The position numbers were made by a program, and so were the translations under genes. A stretch of 64,000 nucleotides of DNA from Sabulicella glaciei. Lineage in GTDB: Bacteria; Pseudomonadota; Alphaproteobacteria; Acetobacterales; Acetobacteraceae. Shown in pieces: positions 1 through 6,526 of the stretch (positions are counted from its first letter, which is position 1; every line of letters starts with the position of its first letter). The notes below the pieces were generated by a model. That model did not search any database and was not told the DNA's origin. It saw nothing but the letters and a program-made list of their open reading frames with translations. Location: positions 248,001 through 312,000 of the forward strand of contig NZ_JAPFQI010000002.1 of NCBI RefSeq assembly GCF_026183895.1, in the 5' to 3' direction.

Positions 1-218
1 CTGTGGTTGAACGGGTCGAGCGGCCCGGCCTCCACCGCCCGGTAGCGCTGGTCGCCGAGGGTGAAGGCGGCGATCCGCACGCTACCCGCCGGCCCGCTGG
101 GCGTCTCCGCCGGAAGCGGCGCGATCCATTCAAGCGCGGAGCCGGGGATGAGCGCGGTGTAGAAGCGCAGCGCCGCCTCCATGTCCCGCGCGAACCAGAG
201 ATGCTGGGCGACCTGCAT
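1..218 (-). CDS. VOC family protein, PhnB-like (3' part cut off by window edge)
   Basis: The reverse strand reads MQVAQHLWFARDMEAALRFY from an ATG at 218 and stays open to the window edge, so about 72 residues are visible. The pattern (hydrophobic strand, then D-M-E-A-A-L-R-F-Y, then a second strand with R-I-A-A-F-T-L-G) is that of the VOC/glyoxalase fold, PhnB or '3-demethylubiquinone methyltransferase-like' subgroup. The subgroup is known for small metal-dependent or binding proteins of mostly unknown substrate. The start overlaps the stop of the upstream VOC gene in a TGATG arrangement, so the two are very likely co-translated. The true C-terminus and substrate cannot be judged here. Confidence 0.8.
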   Translation of the reverse strand, partial: MQVAQHLWFARDMEAALRFYTALIPGSALEWIAPLPAETPSGPAGSVRIAAFTLGDQRYRAVEAGPLDPFNH

Positions 219-988
219 CACGACGCCGCCCGCGGCCCGACGGCGCCGAAGATCGCACCCTGCGGGTCGCTGGCCACGACGATGAACACGTTGCCCGGCA
301 CTTCCGCCGGACCGTAATGGATGGTGCCGCCCGCCTCCGTGATGGCCGCCGCGGCCGCGTCGATGCCGGGGACGCCGAAATAGAAGGTCCAGGCCGGGGG
401 CGGGCCGTTCGGGATGGCGCGCATCACCGCCCCCATCGCCGCGCCGCCGTGCAGCAGGAAGCGGTACTCGCCCAGCTCGCCCATCGGCATGGCGTCGCCC
501 GGCTGCCAGCCGAAATGGCGGCCGTGGAAGGCGAGGGCCGCCGCGGGGTCGGTCGTCGCCAGCTCGTTCCAATGGCAATGGCCGGCGTGGTTCGGCGCGA
601 AGGCGTGGCTCGTGCCGTCATCGGCGCCGCGCATGATGGCAAGGAGGACGCCCTGCGGGTCCGTCAGCACGGCGAAGCGGCCGACGCCCGGGATGTCGGT
701 GGGCGGCACGCGCTGCGCCCCGCCATCGGCCAGGATGGCTTCGGCCGCTGCGTCCACGTCGTCCACCGCGACATAGCCCATCCAGCTTGGCTGCATCGGC
801 GCGCCGGGCGGGGGCGCCATCATCCCGGCGACATCCCCGGCCTCCGTGCCGAGGAGGTGGTAATCCACCCCCGGCATCGTCGCCTTGCGCGCCCCCCAGC
901 CCAGCACGGCGCCATAGAAGCGCGAAGCCGCCTCAGGGTCGGGGGTCATGAGCTCGTACCAAAGGAAGTCGGCACGCCGGTTGGCCAT
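218..988 (-). CDS. VOC family protein with two glyoxalase-fold modules
   Basis: A 256-aa protein made of two similar halves. The first starts near residue 8 (F-L-W-Y-E-L-M-T-P-D-P, then A-A-S-R-F-Y-G), the second near residue 136 (H-W-N-E-L-A-T-T-D-P, then A-L-A-F-H-G). Such tandem betaalpha-beta-beta-beta modules occur in VOC proteins that bind a metal and a small molecule, for example aldehyde-adduct or drug-binding proteins. The putative metal or substrate side chains are not conserved clearly enough to name a reaction. It lies 13 nt downstream of the DUF1428 gene and overlaps the next VOC gene by TGATG, so all three form an operon under the divergent MarR regulator. The product is cytosolic because no signal peptide is seen. 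Confidence 0.85.
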   Translation of the reverse strand: MANRRADFLWYELMTPDPEAASRFYGAVLGWGARKATMPGVDYHLLGTEAGDVAGMMAPPPGAPMQPSWMGYVAVDDVDAAAEAILADGGAQRVPPTDIPGVGRFAVLTDPQGVLLAIMRGADDGTSHAFAPNHAGHCHWNELATTDPAAALAFHGRHFGWQPGDAMPMGELGEYRFLLHGGAAMGAVMRAIPNGPPPAWTFYFGVPGIDAAAAAITEAGGTIHYGPAEVPGNVFIVVASDPQGAIFGAVGPRAAS

Positions 989-1001
989 GTCCCGCTCCCC
1001 C

Positions 1002-1355
1002 TCAGACGTCCAGGATCGGCGCGAAGCCGCCGAAGATCATGCGCTTGCCATCGAAGGGCATGGTGCCGGACATCGCCTGCATGCGCGGATCCGCCATCAT
1101 GCGCTGGTTCGCAGCGTCTCGGATTTCCTTGGATGGGTATTCGATCCAGGCGAAGACCACGACCTCATCCGCCGTTGCCTGCACGGCGCGCCGGAAATCA
1201 GTCAGCTTGCCGTCGGGCACGTCGTCCTCCCAGCATTCAACCAGGCGGGTGGCGCCGAATTCCCGGAACAGCGGCGCGGCCTCGGCCGCATGCTGGCGGT
1301 AGGCTTCCTTGTTCGCGGCGGGCACGGCCACCACGAAGCCATCCACATAACCCAT
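1002..1355 (-). CDS. DUF1428 family protein
   Basis: A 117-aa cytosolic protein starting MGYVDGFVVAVP, with the DUF1428 hallmarks: an early G-Y-V-D-G-F motif, a central V-E-C-W-E-D-D-V-P-D-G-K and a C-terminal R-M-I-F-G-G-F. The family (YbaA-like) has a dimeric alpha-beta barrel ferredoxin-like fold and no established reaction. I chose the ATG at 1355 because homologues begin at this motif and GGGGA sits about ten bases upstream. A longer open frame to 1448 would run through the regulator's operator. It is the first gene of the leftward operon with the two VOC proteins, so it probably shares their inducer. Confidence 0.85.
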   Translation of the reverse strand: MGYVDGFVVAVPAANKEAYRQHAAEAAPLFREFGATRLVECWEDDVPDGKLTDFRRAVQATADEVVVFAWIEYPSKEIRDAANQRMMADPRMQAMSGTMPFDGKRMIFGGFAPILDV

Positions 1356-1437
1356 TTTGTCGTTTTCCCCTCTGCGTGCCGGTCGATGCCGGACGTTCTC
1401 TTCAGCGCCAGCCACGCGCTCGTCGCTGGACATTTTT

Positions 1438-1449
1438 GTTGATATCAAC
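1438..1449. promoter_or_regulatory. Perfect 12-bp palindrome, candidate MarR operator
   Basis: GTTGATATCAAC is a perfect inverted repeat located between the divergent DUF1428/VOC operon and the marR-like gene, 11 bp before the marR ATG. MarR dimers bind 16-20 bp imperfect palindromes with a TTG...CAA core in intergenic regions. Position and sequence both fit autoregulation and control of the divergent operon. Binding is inferred. Confidence 0.6.
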
Positions 1450-1460
1450 GTATATGGGCC

Positions 1461-1937
1461 ATGTCAACGGAGAATTCGCTTTTTGTTCCATTCGAAACGA
1501 CGCTGGAGGTGCGGGATGCCTGCCTGTGCCTGCATGTCCAGCGCGCCGCGCGGGCCCTGGCGCGCCGCTTCGACGAGGCCTTGCGCCCGGTCGGGCTGAC
1601 CAACGGCCAGTTCTCCCTTCTGATGTCGCTGAACCGGCCCAGCCCGGTCCCGATGGGCCCGGTGGCGCGGTTGCTGGCCATGGACCGGACGACGCTGACT
1701 GCCGCGCTGAAGCCGCTGGAGCGGCAGGGGCTGGTCCTGGTCGGCCCCAACCCGGCGGATCGGCGTGGGCGGCTGCTCAGCCTGACGGAGAAGGGCCGGG
1801 GCGTGCTGGCCCGGGCCGTGCCGATCTGGCGCGCCGTGCATGGGGAGATCGAGGCGGGGCTGGTGGAGCCAGGACCGGATGCGCTGCGCGCAGGCCTCGT
1901 GGCGCTGTCGCGAGGGGACGAAGCGCCGGGCGCGTGA
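1461..1937 (+). CDS. MarR family transcriptional regulator
   Basis: 158 aa, the usual MarR length. The winged-helix core is visible: a helical N-terminus (L-C-L-H-V-Q-R-A-A-R-A-L), V-G-L-T-N-G-Q-F-S-L-L in helix 2, the recognition region M-D-R-T-T-L-T-A-A-L-K-P-L-E, and the wing P-A-D-R-R-G-R-L-L-S-L-T. Known MarR proteins are dimers that leave DNA on binding a small phenolic or oxidised ligand. The gene is divergent from the DUF1428/VOC operon with the palindrome between, so it probably represses that operon and itself. The inducer is unknown; a reactive aldehyde or aromatic compound would fit the VOC genes. Confidence 0.92.
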   Translation: MSTENSLFVPFETTLEVRDACLCLHVQRAARALARRFDEALRPVGLTNGQFSLLMSLNRPSPVPMGPVARLLAMDRTTLTAALKPLERQGLVLVGPNPADRRGRLLSLTEKGRGVLARAVPIWRAVHGEIEAGLVEPGPDALRAGLVALSRGDEAPGA

Positions 1938-2051
1938 CGGCCTTTCCCGCCGAACGCCCTGCTCGCCGAGCGCGCTGCCCCCAGCAAATCCTACCGTCCC
2001 ACCTTTGGCCCATGCCATGGTGGGCACAACAAGCCACGGGAGGATCATCCA

Positions 2052-3026
2052 TTGCCACACCGCCGCGCGCTGCTGGCGACACCCATGCTCGCTGCCCTGC
2101 CCATCGCGGGCCGGGCGCAGGAGAACTGGCCGAACCGGCCGGTGCGCGTCATCGTCGGCTTTCCGCCCGGCGGCTCGCTCGACGTCATGACGCGGCTGGC
2201 GTCCGAGTTGATGTCGCAGCGCCTCGGCCAGCCATTCGTCGTGGAAACGCGCACCGGCGCCTCCGGCAACATTGGCGCCGAGGCGCTCGCCCGGGCTACG
2301 CCGGATGGCTACACCATCGGCACCGTCAGCATGCACAACCTGCTGATCAACCCGCATCTCTTCCGGCGGCTGCCCTATGATCCGGAGCGCGACTTCGCCT
2401 GGATCAGCGCGATGTGGGACCTGCCCAATGTCGCGGTCGTTCCGGCGCAGCACGTGCCGGCGCGTTCGCTGCAGGAATTCGTCGCCTGGGCGAAGGAAAG
2501 GCCGGGGCGGGTCAGCTTCGGTTCCTCCGGCGTCGGCACCACCATCCACCTTTCCGGCGCCTTTCTGGCCGGGCGCACGGGGTTCGAGGCGCAGCACGTG
2601 AGCTATCGCGGCGCGGCCCAGACCATCCCGGCGCTGCTCGCGGGCGACATCCAGTATGCGGTGGACAACCTCGCCTCCTATGTTGGCGTGATCGCGGAAG
2701 GACGGATGCGCGCCCTGGCCGTCGCGCTGCCGCAGCGCTGGCCGGCCCTGCCCGATGTGCCGACCATGGCGGAGGCCGGCGTGCCCGGCTTCGAGGTCTC
2801 GCCCTGGCACATGTGGGCGGCGCCGCGCGGCACGCCGCAGGCGGTGACCGACCGGATCTCGGCCGAGGTGCGCGCCGCCTGGACCGACGCGGCACTGCAG
2901 CAGCGCGCCATCACGATGGGCGCCCGACTGACCGGCTCCACGCCGCAGGGGCTGGCGGAGAGGCTGGCCCGGGAAAAGCCGATCTGGGCGGAGATGGTGA
3001 GGGTCAGCGGGGCGCAGCCGGAGTAG
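2052..3026 (+). CDS. Bug family tripartite tricarboxylate transporter substrate-binding protein
   Basis: 324 aa with a short signal peptide (PMLAALPIAGRAQ) and the Bug/TctC core: W-P-N-R-P-V-R-V-I-V-G-F-P-P-G-G near residue 26, a P-D-G-Y-T motif near 84, F-G-S-S-G-V-G-T near 156, and Y-R-G-A-A-Q-T near 185. Bug proteins bind carboxylates in the periplasm through two water molecules held by the beta-strand loops. The start codon is TTG, chosen because GGGAGGA precedes it at good spacing and the signal peptide follows at once. No TctA/TctB membrane genes lie nearby, as is usual for the many orphan Bug proteins of this group. The ligand is unknown. Confidence 0.93.
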   Translation: MPHRRALLATPMLAALPIAGRAQENWPNRPVRVIVGFPPGGSLDVMTRLASELMSQRLGQPFVVETRTGASGNIGAEALARATPDGYTIGTVSMHNLLINPHLFRRLPYDPERDFAWISAMWDLPNVAVVPAQHVPARSLQEFVAWAKERPGRVSFGSSGVGTTIHLSGAFLAGRTGFEAQHVSYRGAAQTIPALLAGDIQYAVDNLASYVGVIAEGRMRALAVALPQRWPALPDVPTMAEAGVPGFEVSPWHMWAAPRGTPQAVTDRISAEVRAAWTDAALQQRAITMGARLTGSTPQGLAERLAREKPIWAEMVRVSGAQPE

Positions 3027-3246
3027 GGCGTTTCGGCCGCGCTCCGAGACTCATGCCTTGCTGATGGACGACGGGGCCCAGGGGCATGGCGCGCCGCCGC
3101 GCCAACGAGGCGGCAGGGAGCCCGCATTGCAAGGATCACGCCGAGCCTGACCGACAGGATCGTGGCCGAAGGACCGGCCCGCGGGACTGCGTGGCGAGCC
3201 ATGGAATGCATCTCGCGGGCGATGTCTTTGCGCCCGTCGTGGCGCC

Positions 3247-4545
3247 TCAATGGGCCGCGTCAGCCCGACGGACTTGCATCCGCCTCGGCTTTGCCGCCGG
3301 CTCGACGGAATTCCCTGGGTCAGCGGCATGTTCGCCGCCGGGCCGTACCCTGAGCAGTGCGAAAACGACCGCAAGGCCGCCTGCCAGCACGGTGTCGGTG
3401 ATCTCGGCCGAGCGACCGCGAATGTGGGTCTGAGCCAGGCTGGTTGCGAAAAGCAGCGCCATCTCCACGCCCGCGGCGGACAGGAGGGGCAGGCCCTGCC
3501 TGACCAGCAGCCAAAGCAGGCTGCCGTAGAGGAAGCTCTTCTCCAACATGGACTGAAGCCCGCGTCCCCAATGTCCCCGGAAGACGCTGAGAAACGGAGT
3601 CCACCCAAACGGCGTCTCGGCCGCGGTGAAGTGGAATGGTGCAAGGCGATCCGCCACGACGACAACGAGCAGGAGCGTCAGCAGGACCGGCCTGTGCCAG
3701 CGCGACCCACGAAGCATCATCCATCCCAGCAACGCCATCCCGACACCGAGAAGTTCGGCGGTGGTGACGACCCTATCGACGATGACGACCCCGGAAAGGA
3801 GCGTGCCGACCAGGACAGCCGGAACGATCACGCAGGGCCGGAAGCGCCCGCTGGCCACTTCGATGAGATGGGCCGCGACAAGCCAGAGGATGGCGAGGCG
3901 AAGGCTACGGAAGGGCTCGAATGTGGGGGTGAGAACGAGAGGCTTGAGGCTGTTCCAGTACAGCTGCAGATCGATGGCTGGAACGTAGGGATACAAACGG
4001 TAGCCTAGCCATGCCAGGACGAGCAGCACCGCGAATGGCTCGGCGCTGCGTTTCCGGTGGGCCAGTGCTGCCGAGAGGAAAGTAGCGCCGCCGGCGACCG
4101 CAGCCAAAGCCCCGATGAAGCATCCGGCAGCGTTCAAGCAGACATCCCACACGCTGCTTGTCCTGCCTGGGACATACAGCTGCGCGAGTTCCACCGAGCA
4201 GGACAGCATCGCGCCGAGCAGGGTTGCGAGGACGAGCGCCCACGTCCTGGCGAGGCCAGCCATCAGGCAAGCAGCGGCGAAGAAGCCAAGCGGCGCGTAG
4301 AGGGCCAGATTGGCCACGAGGTCACCACGCCCTCCGATCGGCCGGTTCCAGGCCCGGAGCAGCAGGGTGACGAAATCCGCCTGGGATGCAGCCGCGTGGA
4401 ACCGGAACGGGTAGAGCGACCCATAGAGGATCAGCGCCACGGCGATCGCCGCCAACAGGGCTGCCTTGAGGAAGGGGACGCTCGAGCGAAGCTCGACCGG
4501 ATCCTTCGGGAAATCCTGGGCCACCAAGGAAACCTCTTTGTTCAA
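3247..4545 (-). CDS. VanZ-like family membrane protein
   Basis: 432 aa, polytopic. After a TTG start and a polar N-terminus, the first membrane helix is near residues 25-43. It is followed by a VanZ motif series: L-Y-P-F-R-F, N-R-P-I-G-G-R-G-D-L-V-A-N, L-A-L-Y-A-P-L-G-F-F, S-V-E-L-A-Q-L-Y-V-P-G-R-T and D-V-C-L-N-A-A-G. VanZ itself gives low-level teicoplanin resistance by an unknown mechanism; most homologues are uncharacterised. The C-terminal half (about 190-430) adds several more helices, making this a long form. It stands alone, convergent with the Bug gene and divergent from the RiPP-type locus. The exact start is uncertain because TTG is weakly supported. Confidence 0.8.
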   Translation of the reverse strand: MNKEVSLVAQDFPKDPVELRSSVPFLKAALLAAIAVALILYGSLYPFRFHAAASQADFVTLLLRAWNRPIGGRGDLVANLALYAPLGFFAAACLMAGLARTWALVLATLLGAMLSCSVELAQLYVPGRTSSVWDVCLNAAGCFIGALAAVAGGATFLSAALAHRKRSAEPFAVLLVLAWLGYRLYPYVPAIDLQLYWNSLKPLVLTPTFEPFRSLRLAILWLVAAHLIEVASGRFRPCVIVPAVLVGTLLSGVVIVDRVVTTAELLGVGMALLGWMMLRGSRWHRPVLLTLLLVVVVADRLAPFHFTAAETPFGWTPFLSVFRGHWGRGLQSMLEKSFLYGSLLWLLVRQGLPLLSAAGVEMALLFATSLAQTHIRGRSAEITDTVLAGGLAVVFALLRVRPGGEHAADPGNSVEPAAKPRRMQVRRADAAH

Positions 4546-5011
4546 ACGACTCTCGCCGTCTTCAAGGGACAGTCTGCATGGCCTGGGGGCCTTTCATCCA
4601 ACCGGAGAAGCGGCGTTCGGGGCACAGCCGGCGCAGCCCTCCTCGGTCCTGAACACGGTGACCTTGCAGACGCTGCTGAACGGCAGCTGGTCCAGCCGGA
4701 AAACGCAGCCACCCATGAGGTGGCGTCGCTGCCCCCGAAGGCGTGATGCGAGGGCCTGCCGTCCCTCCACTTGGTCGTGCTCAAGCGACACCGGGTCAGC
4801 AGCGTCGACTTTGCCTGTGCATCGAAGGATGCCGCATCACGCGTCCGGACGCCCGCCTGAGCGGAGTTCCTGTCCGTGCTGATGGCTCGGCCCGGTGCCC
4901 GCCCCTTCTGTCGCCTAGGGGGCTTGGCCCCTCAGACATTGCTTGCATCCGCCCCGCCTGCGCGCGTACTTTCGAATTCATATTTTTGGAGCGACGTCGT
5001 AGGAGGCGAAG
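4546..5011. other. Intergenic region between VanZ-like gene and RiPP-type locus
   Basis: 466 bp with no convincing gene: the short open frames here lack family features and good ribosome sites. It should hold the divergent promoters. The last 60 bp are relatively AT-rich (TTCGAATTCATATTTTTGGA), the best place for the promoter of the rightward precursor gene. A consensus AGGAGG lies at 5001-5006. Confidence 0.5.
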
Positions 5012-5284
5012 ATGCCAAAAATGAAGCAAGGATCTACCCCTGCGGCGCGCGCCGCAGCGCTCGCATTTGCGACTGCGATGGCAGGGGTGTTGCCTGGCGC
5101 TGCCTTCGCGGGCCAGCCGGCGAGTCCTGCCGCCGCGCCCGAGGGAGTGGTCGGGCCATCCAAGGCCCAGCCTGATCTGCACGCGCGCGTCGACGCGGCC
5201 GCGAAGCAATTGCGGAGCGAACGCCCGATGGCCCTGCCCGAAGGCGCACCGCCCGTGCGCCAAGTCCAGTGGCGCAACCGCTAG
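5012..5284 (+). CDS. GrrA/OscA-like RiPP precursor peptide (putative)
   Basis: 90 aa. Residues 1-33 form a signal peptide (hydrophobic AARAAALAFATAMAGV, cleavage after A-F-A33). A proline/alanine-rich linker and a helical stretch near 56-69 (LHARVDAAAKQLRS) follow. The protein ends Q-V-Q-W-R-N-R, with W87-R88-N89 as an aromatic-X-Asn triplet. Three-residue cyclophane-forming rSAM enzymes crosslink such triplets (Trp/Phe/Tyr to the third residue). GrrA precursors are secreted peptides encoded directly upstream of grrM, as here (28 nt gap). The usual glycine-rich W-x-N repeats are missing, so this would be a one-ring version. The ribosome site is an exact AGGAGG five bases before ATG. The call rests on position and the end motif. 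Confidence 0.6.
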   Translation: MPKMKQGSTPAARAAALAFATAMAGVLPGAAFAGQPASPAAAPEGVVGPSKAQPDLHARVDAAAKQLRSERPMALPEGAPPVRQVQWRNR

Positions 5285-5312
5285 ACGCGTGACCTAACCC
5301 GGGCCGCGCGTC

Positions 5313-6485
5313 ATGGCGCCCGATGTCCAAGTCGCCCGGTTGAGGCCGGGCAGGTCGCGCACCGACTCCTGCCTGCGTCTGCTGGTGATCCAGCCGACAC
5401 CGTTCTGCAATGTCAGCTGCTCCTACTGCTACCTTCCCGACCGAACCTCTACGCTGCGCATGAGCGCGGAGATCCTGGAAAGCGCCTGCGCCGCTATATT
5501 CGGCGCGCCCTTCCTCGGCACGCAGCTCGATGTCGCGTGGCACGCCGGCGAACCCCTGGTGCTGCCCGTGGCATGGTACGCGGACGCGATCGCCTGCATG
5601 GCGCGCCACGCGCCGCCTGCGCTCGAGATCACGCATTTCTTCCAGACCAATGGCCTCCTGCTCGACGGGGAGTGGGCGGCCTTCCTTGCCCGGACCGGCG
5701 CGAGGGTCGGCCTCAGCATCGACGGCCCTGCCGATTTGCATGACCGGCACCGTCGCACGCGCGCAGGGGGCGGTACCCATGCCGGCGCGATGCGCGCCCT
5801 CCGCATGCTGCGCGAGCATGACGTGCCATTCCATGTCATCACGGTTCTGACCGATGCGGCGCTGGAGGAGCCCGAGCGCCTGTTCGATTTCTATGTGCGC
5901 AACGGCATCGCCGAAGTCGGCTTCAACGTCGAGGAGATCGAGGGCGCGAACCGCACCTCTTCGCTTGCCGGTCCTGCAGCGGAGGCACGTTTCCGCAGCT
6001 TCCTTGCACGGTTCCTGGGCCTCGTCTGGTCGTCGCGGGGAGCATTGCGCCTGCGCGAGGCGGAAGCCGCACAGCAGGCCATCCTGGCCGATCGCCCCGT
6101 CGTGGACGAGCAGAACCAGCCCTTCGAGATCCTCACCATCGGTGTGGACGGGAGCATGTCCACCTTTTCCCCCGAGTTGCTGGGCACGCTTCACTCGCGC
6201 TTCGCGGGTTTCGCGTTCGGACATGTCGCCCGGGGCTGCGCGGCCATGGTGGACGACCTGGCCTTCCGCCGCGCGGCGCGCGAGATCCAGGCGGGCGTAG
6301 AGGCCTGCGCCCGGTCCTGCGCCTACTTCCGCTGGTGCGGCGGCGGCGCGCCCGCGAACAAGCTGTTCGAGACGGGCCGGTTCGACGCGACCGAGACGAT
6401 GCATTGCCGCCTCATCAGGCAGGCTGTGCTCGATGAGGTCCTGACTCAGGTGGAGACACACGCGCACGGCCTGCCGGCCCCTTGA
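5313..6485 (+). CDS. grrM: Cyclophane-forming radical SAM/SPASM peptide maturase, GrrM/OscB type
   Basis: 390 aa. The radical SAM cluster is Cys32-x3-Cys36-x2-Cys39 in PTPFCNVSCSYCYLPDRT. It is followed by the family segments WHAGEPLVLPVAWY, HFFQTNGLLLD, GLSIDGPADLHD.HRR and GFNVEEIEG. The SPASM end carries C-x3-C-x5-C-G-G-G-A-P-A-N-K-L-F-E and a later T-E-T-M-H-C, which would hold the auxiliary Fe-S clusters. These segments fit the GrrM/OscB family, whose studied members join an aromatic ring to the beta-carbon of a residue two positions on, forming a strained cyclophane. The substrate is most likely the W-R-N end of the peptide encoded upstream. Its stop overlaps a TTG in the next frame, so coupling to the downstream gene is possible. 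Confidence 0.88.
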   Translation: MAPDVQVARLRPGRSRTDSCLRLLVIQPTPFCNVSCSYCYLPDRTSTLRMSAEILESACAAIFGAPFLGTQLDVAWHAGEPLVLPVAWYADAIACMARHAPPALEITHFFQTNGLLLDGEWAAFLARTGARVGLSIDGPADLHDRHRRTRAGGGTHAGAMRALRMLREHDVPFHVITVLTDAALEEPERLFDFYVRNGIAEVGFNVEEIEGANRTSSLAGPAAEARFRSFLARFLGLVWSSRGALRLREAEAAQQAILADRPVVDEQNQPFEILTIGVDGSMSTFSPELLGTLHSRFAGFAFGHVARGCAAMVDDLAFRRAAREIQAGVEACARSCAYFRWCGGGAPANKLFETGRFDATETMHCRLIRQAVLDEVLTQVETHAHGLPAP

Positions 6486-6526
6486 ACACGGCCAGGAGCC
6501 CGCACGCGACGCAGGGAGGGATGGTC

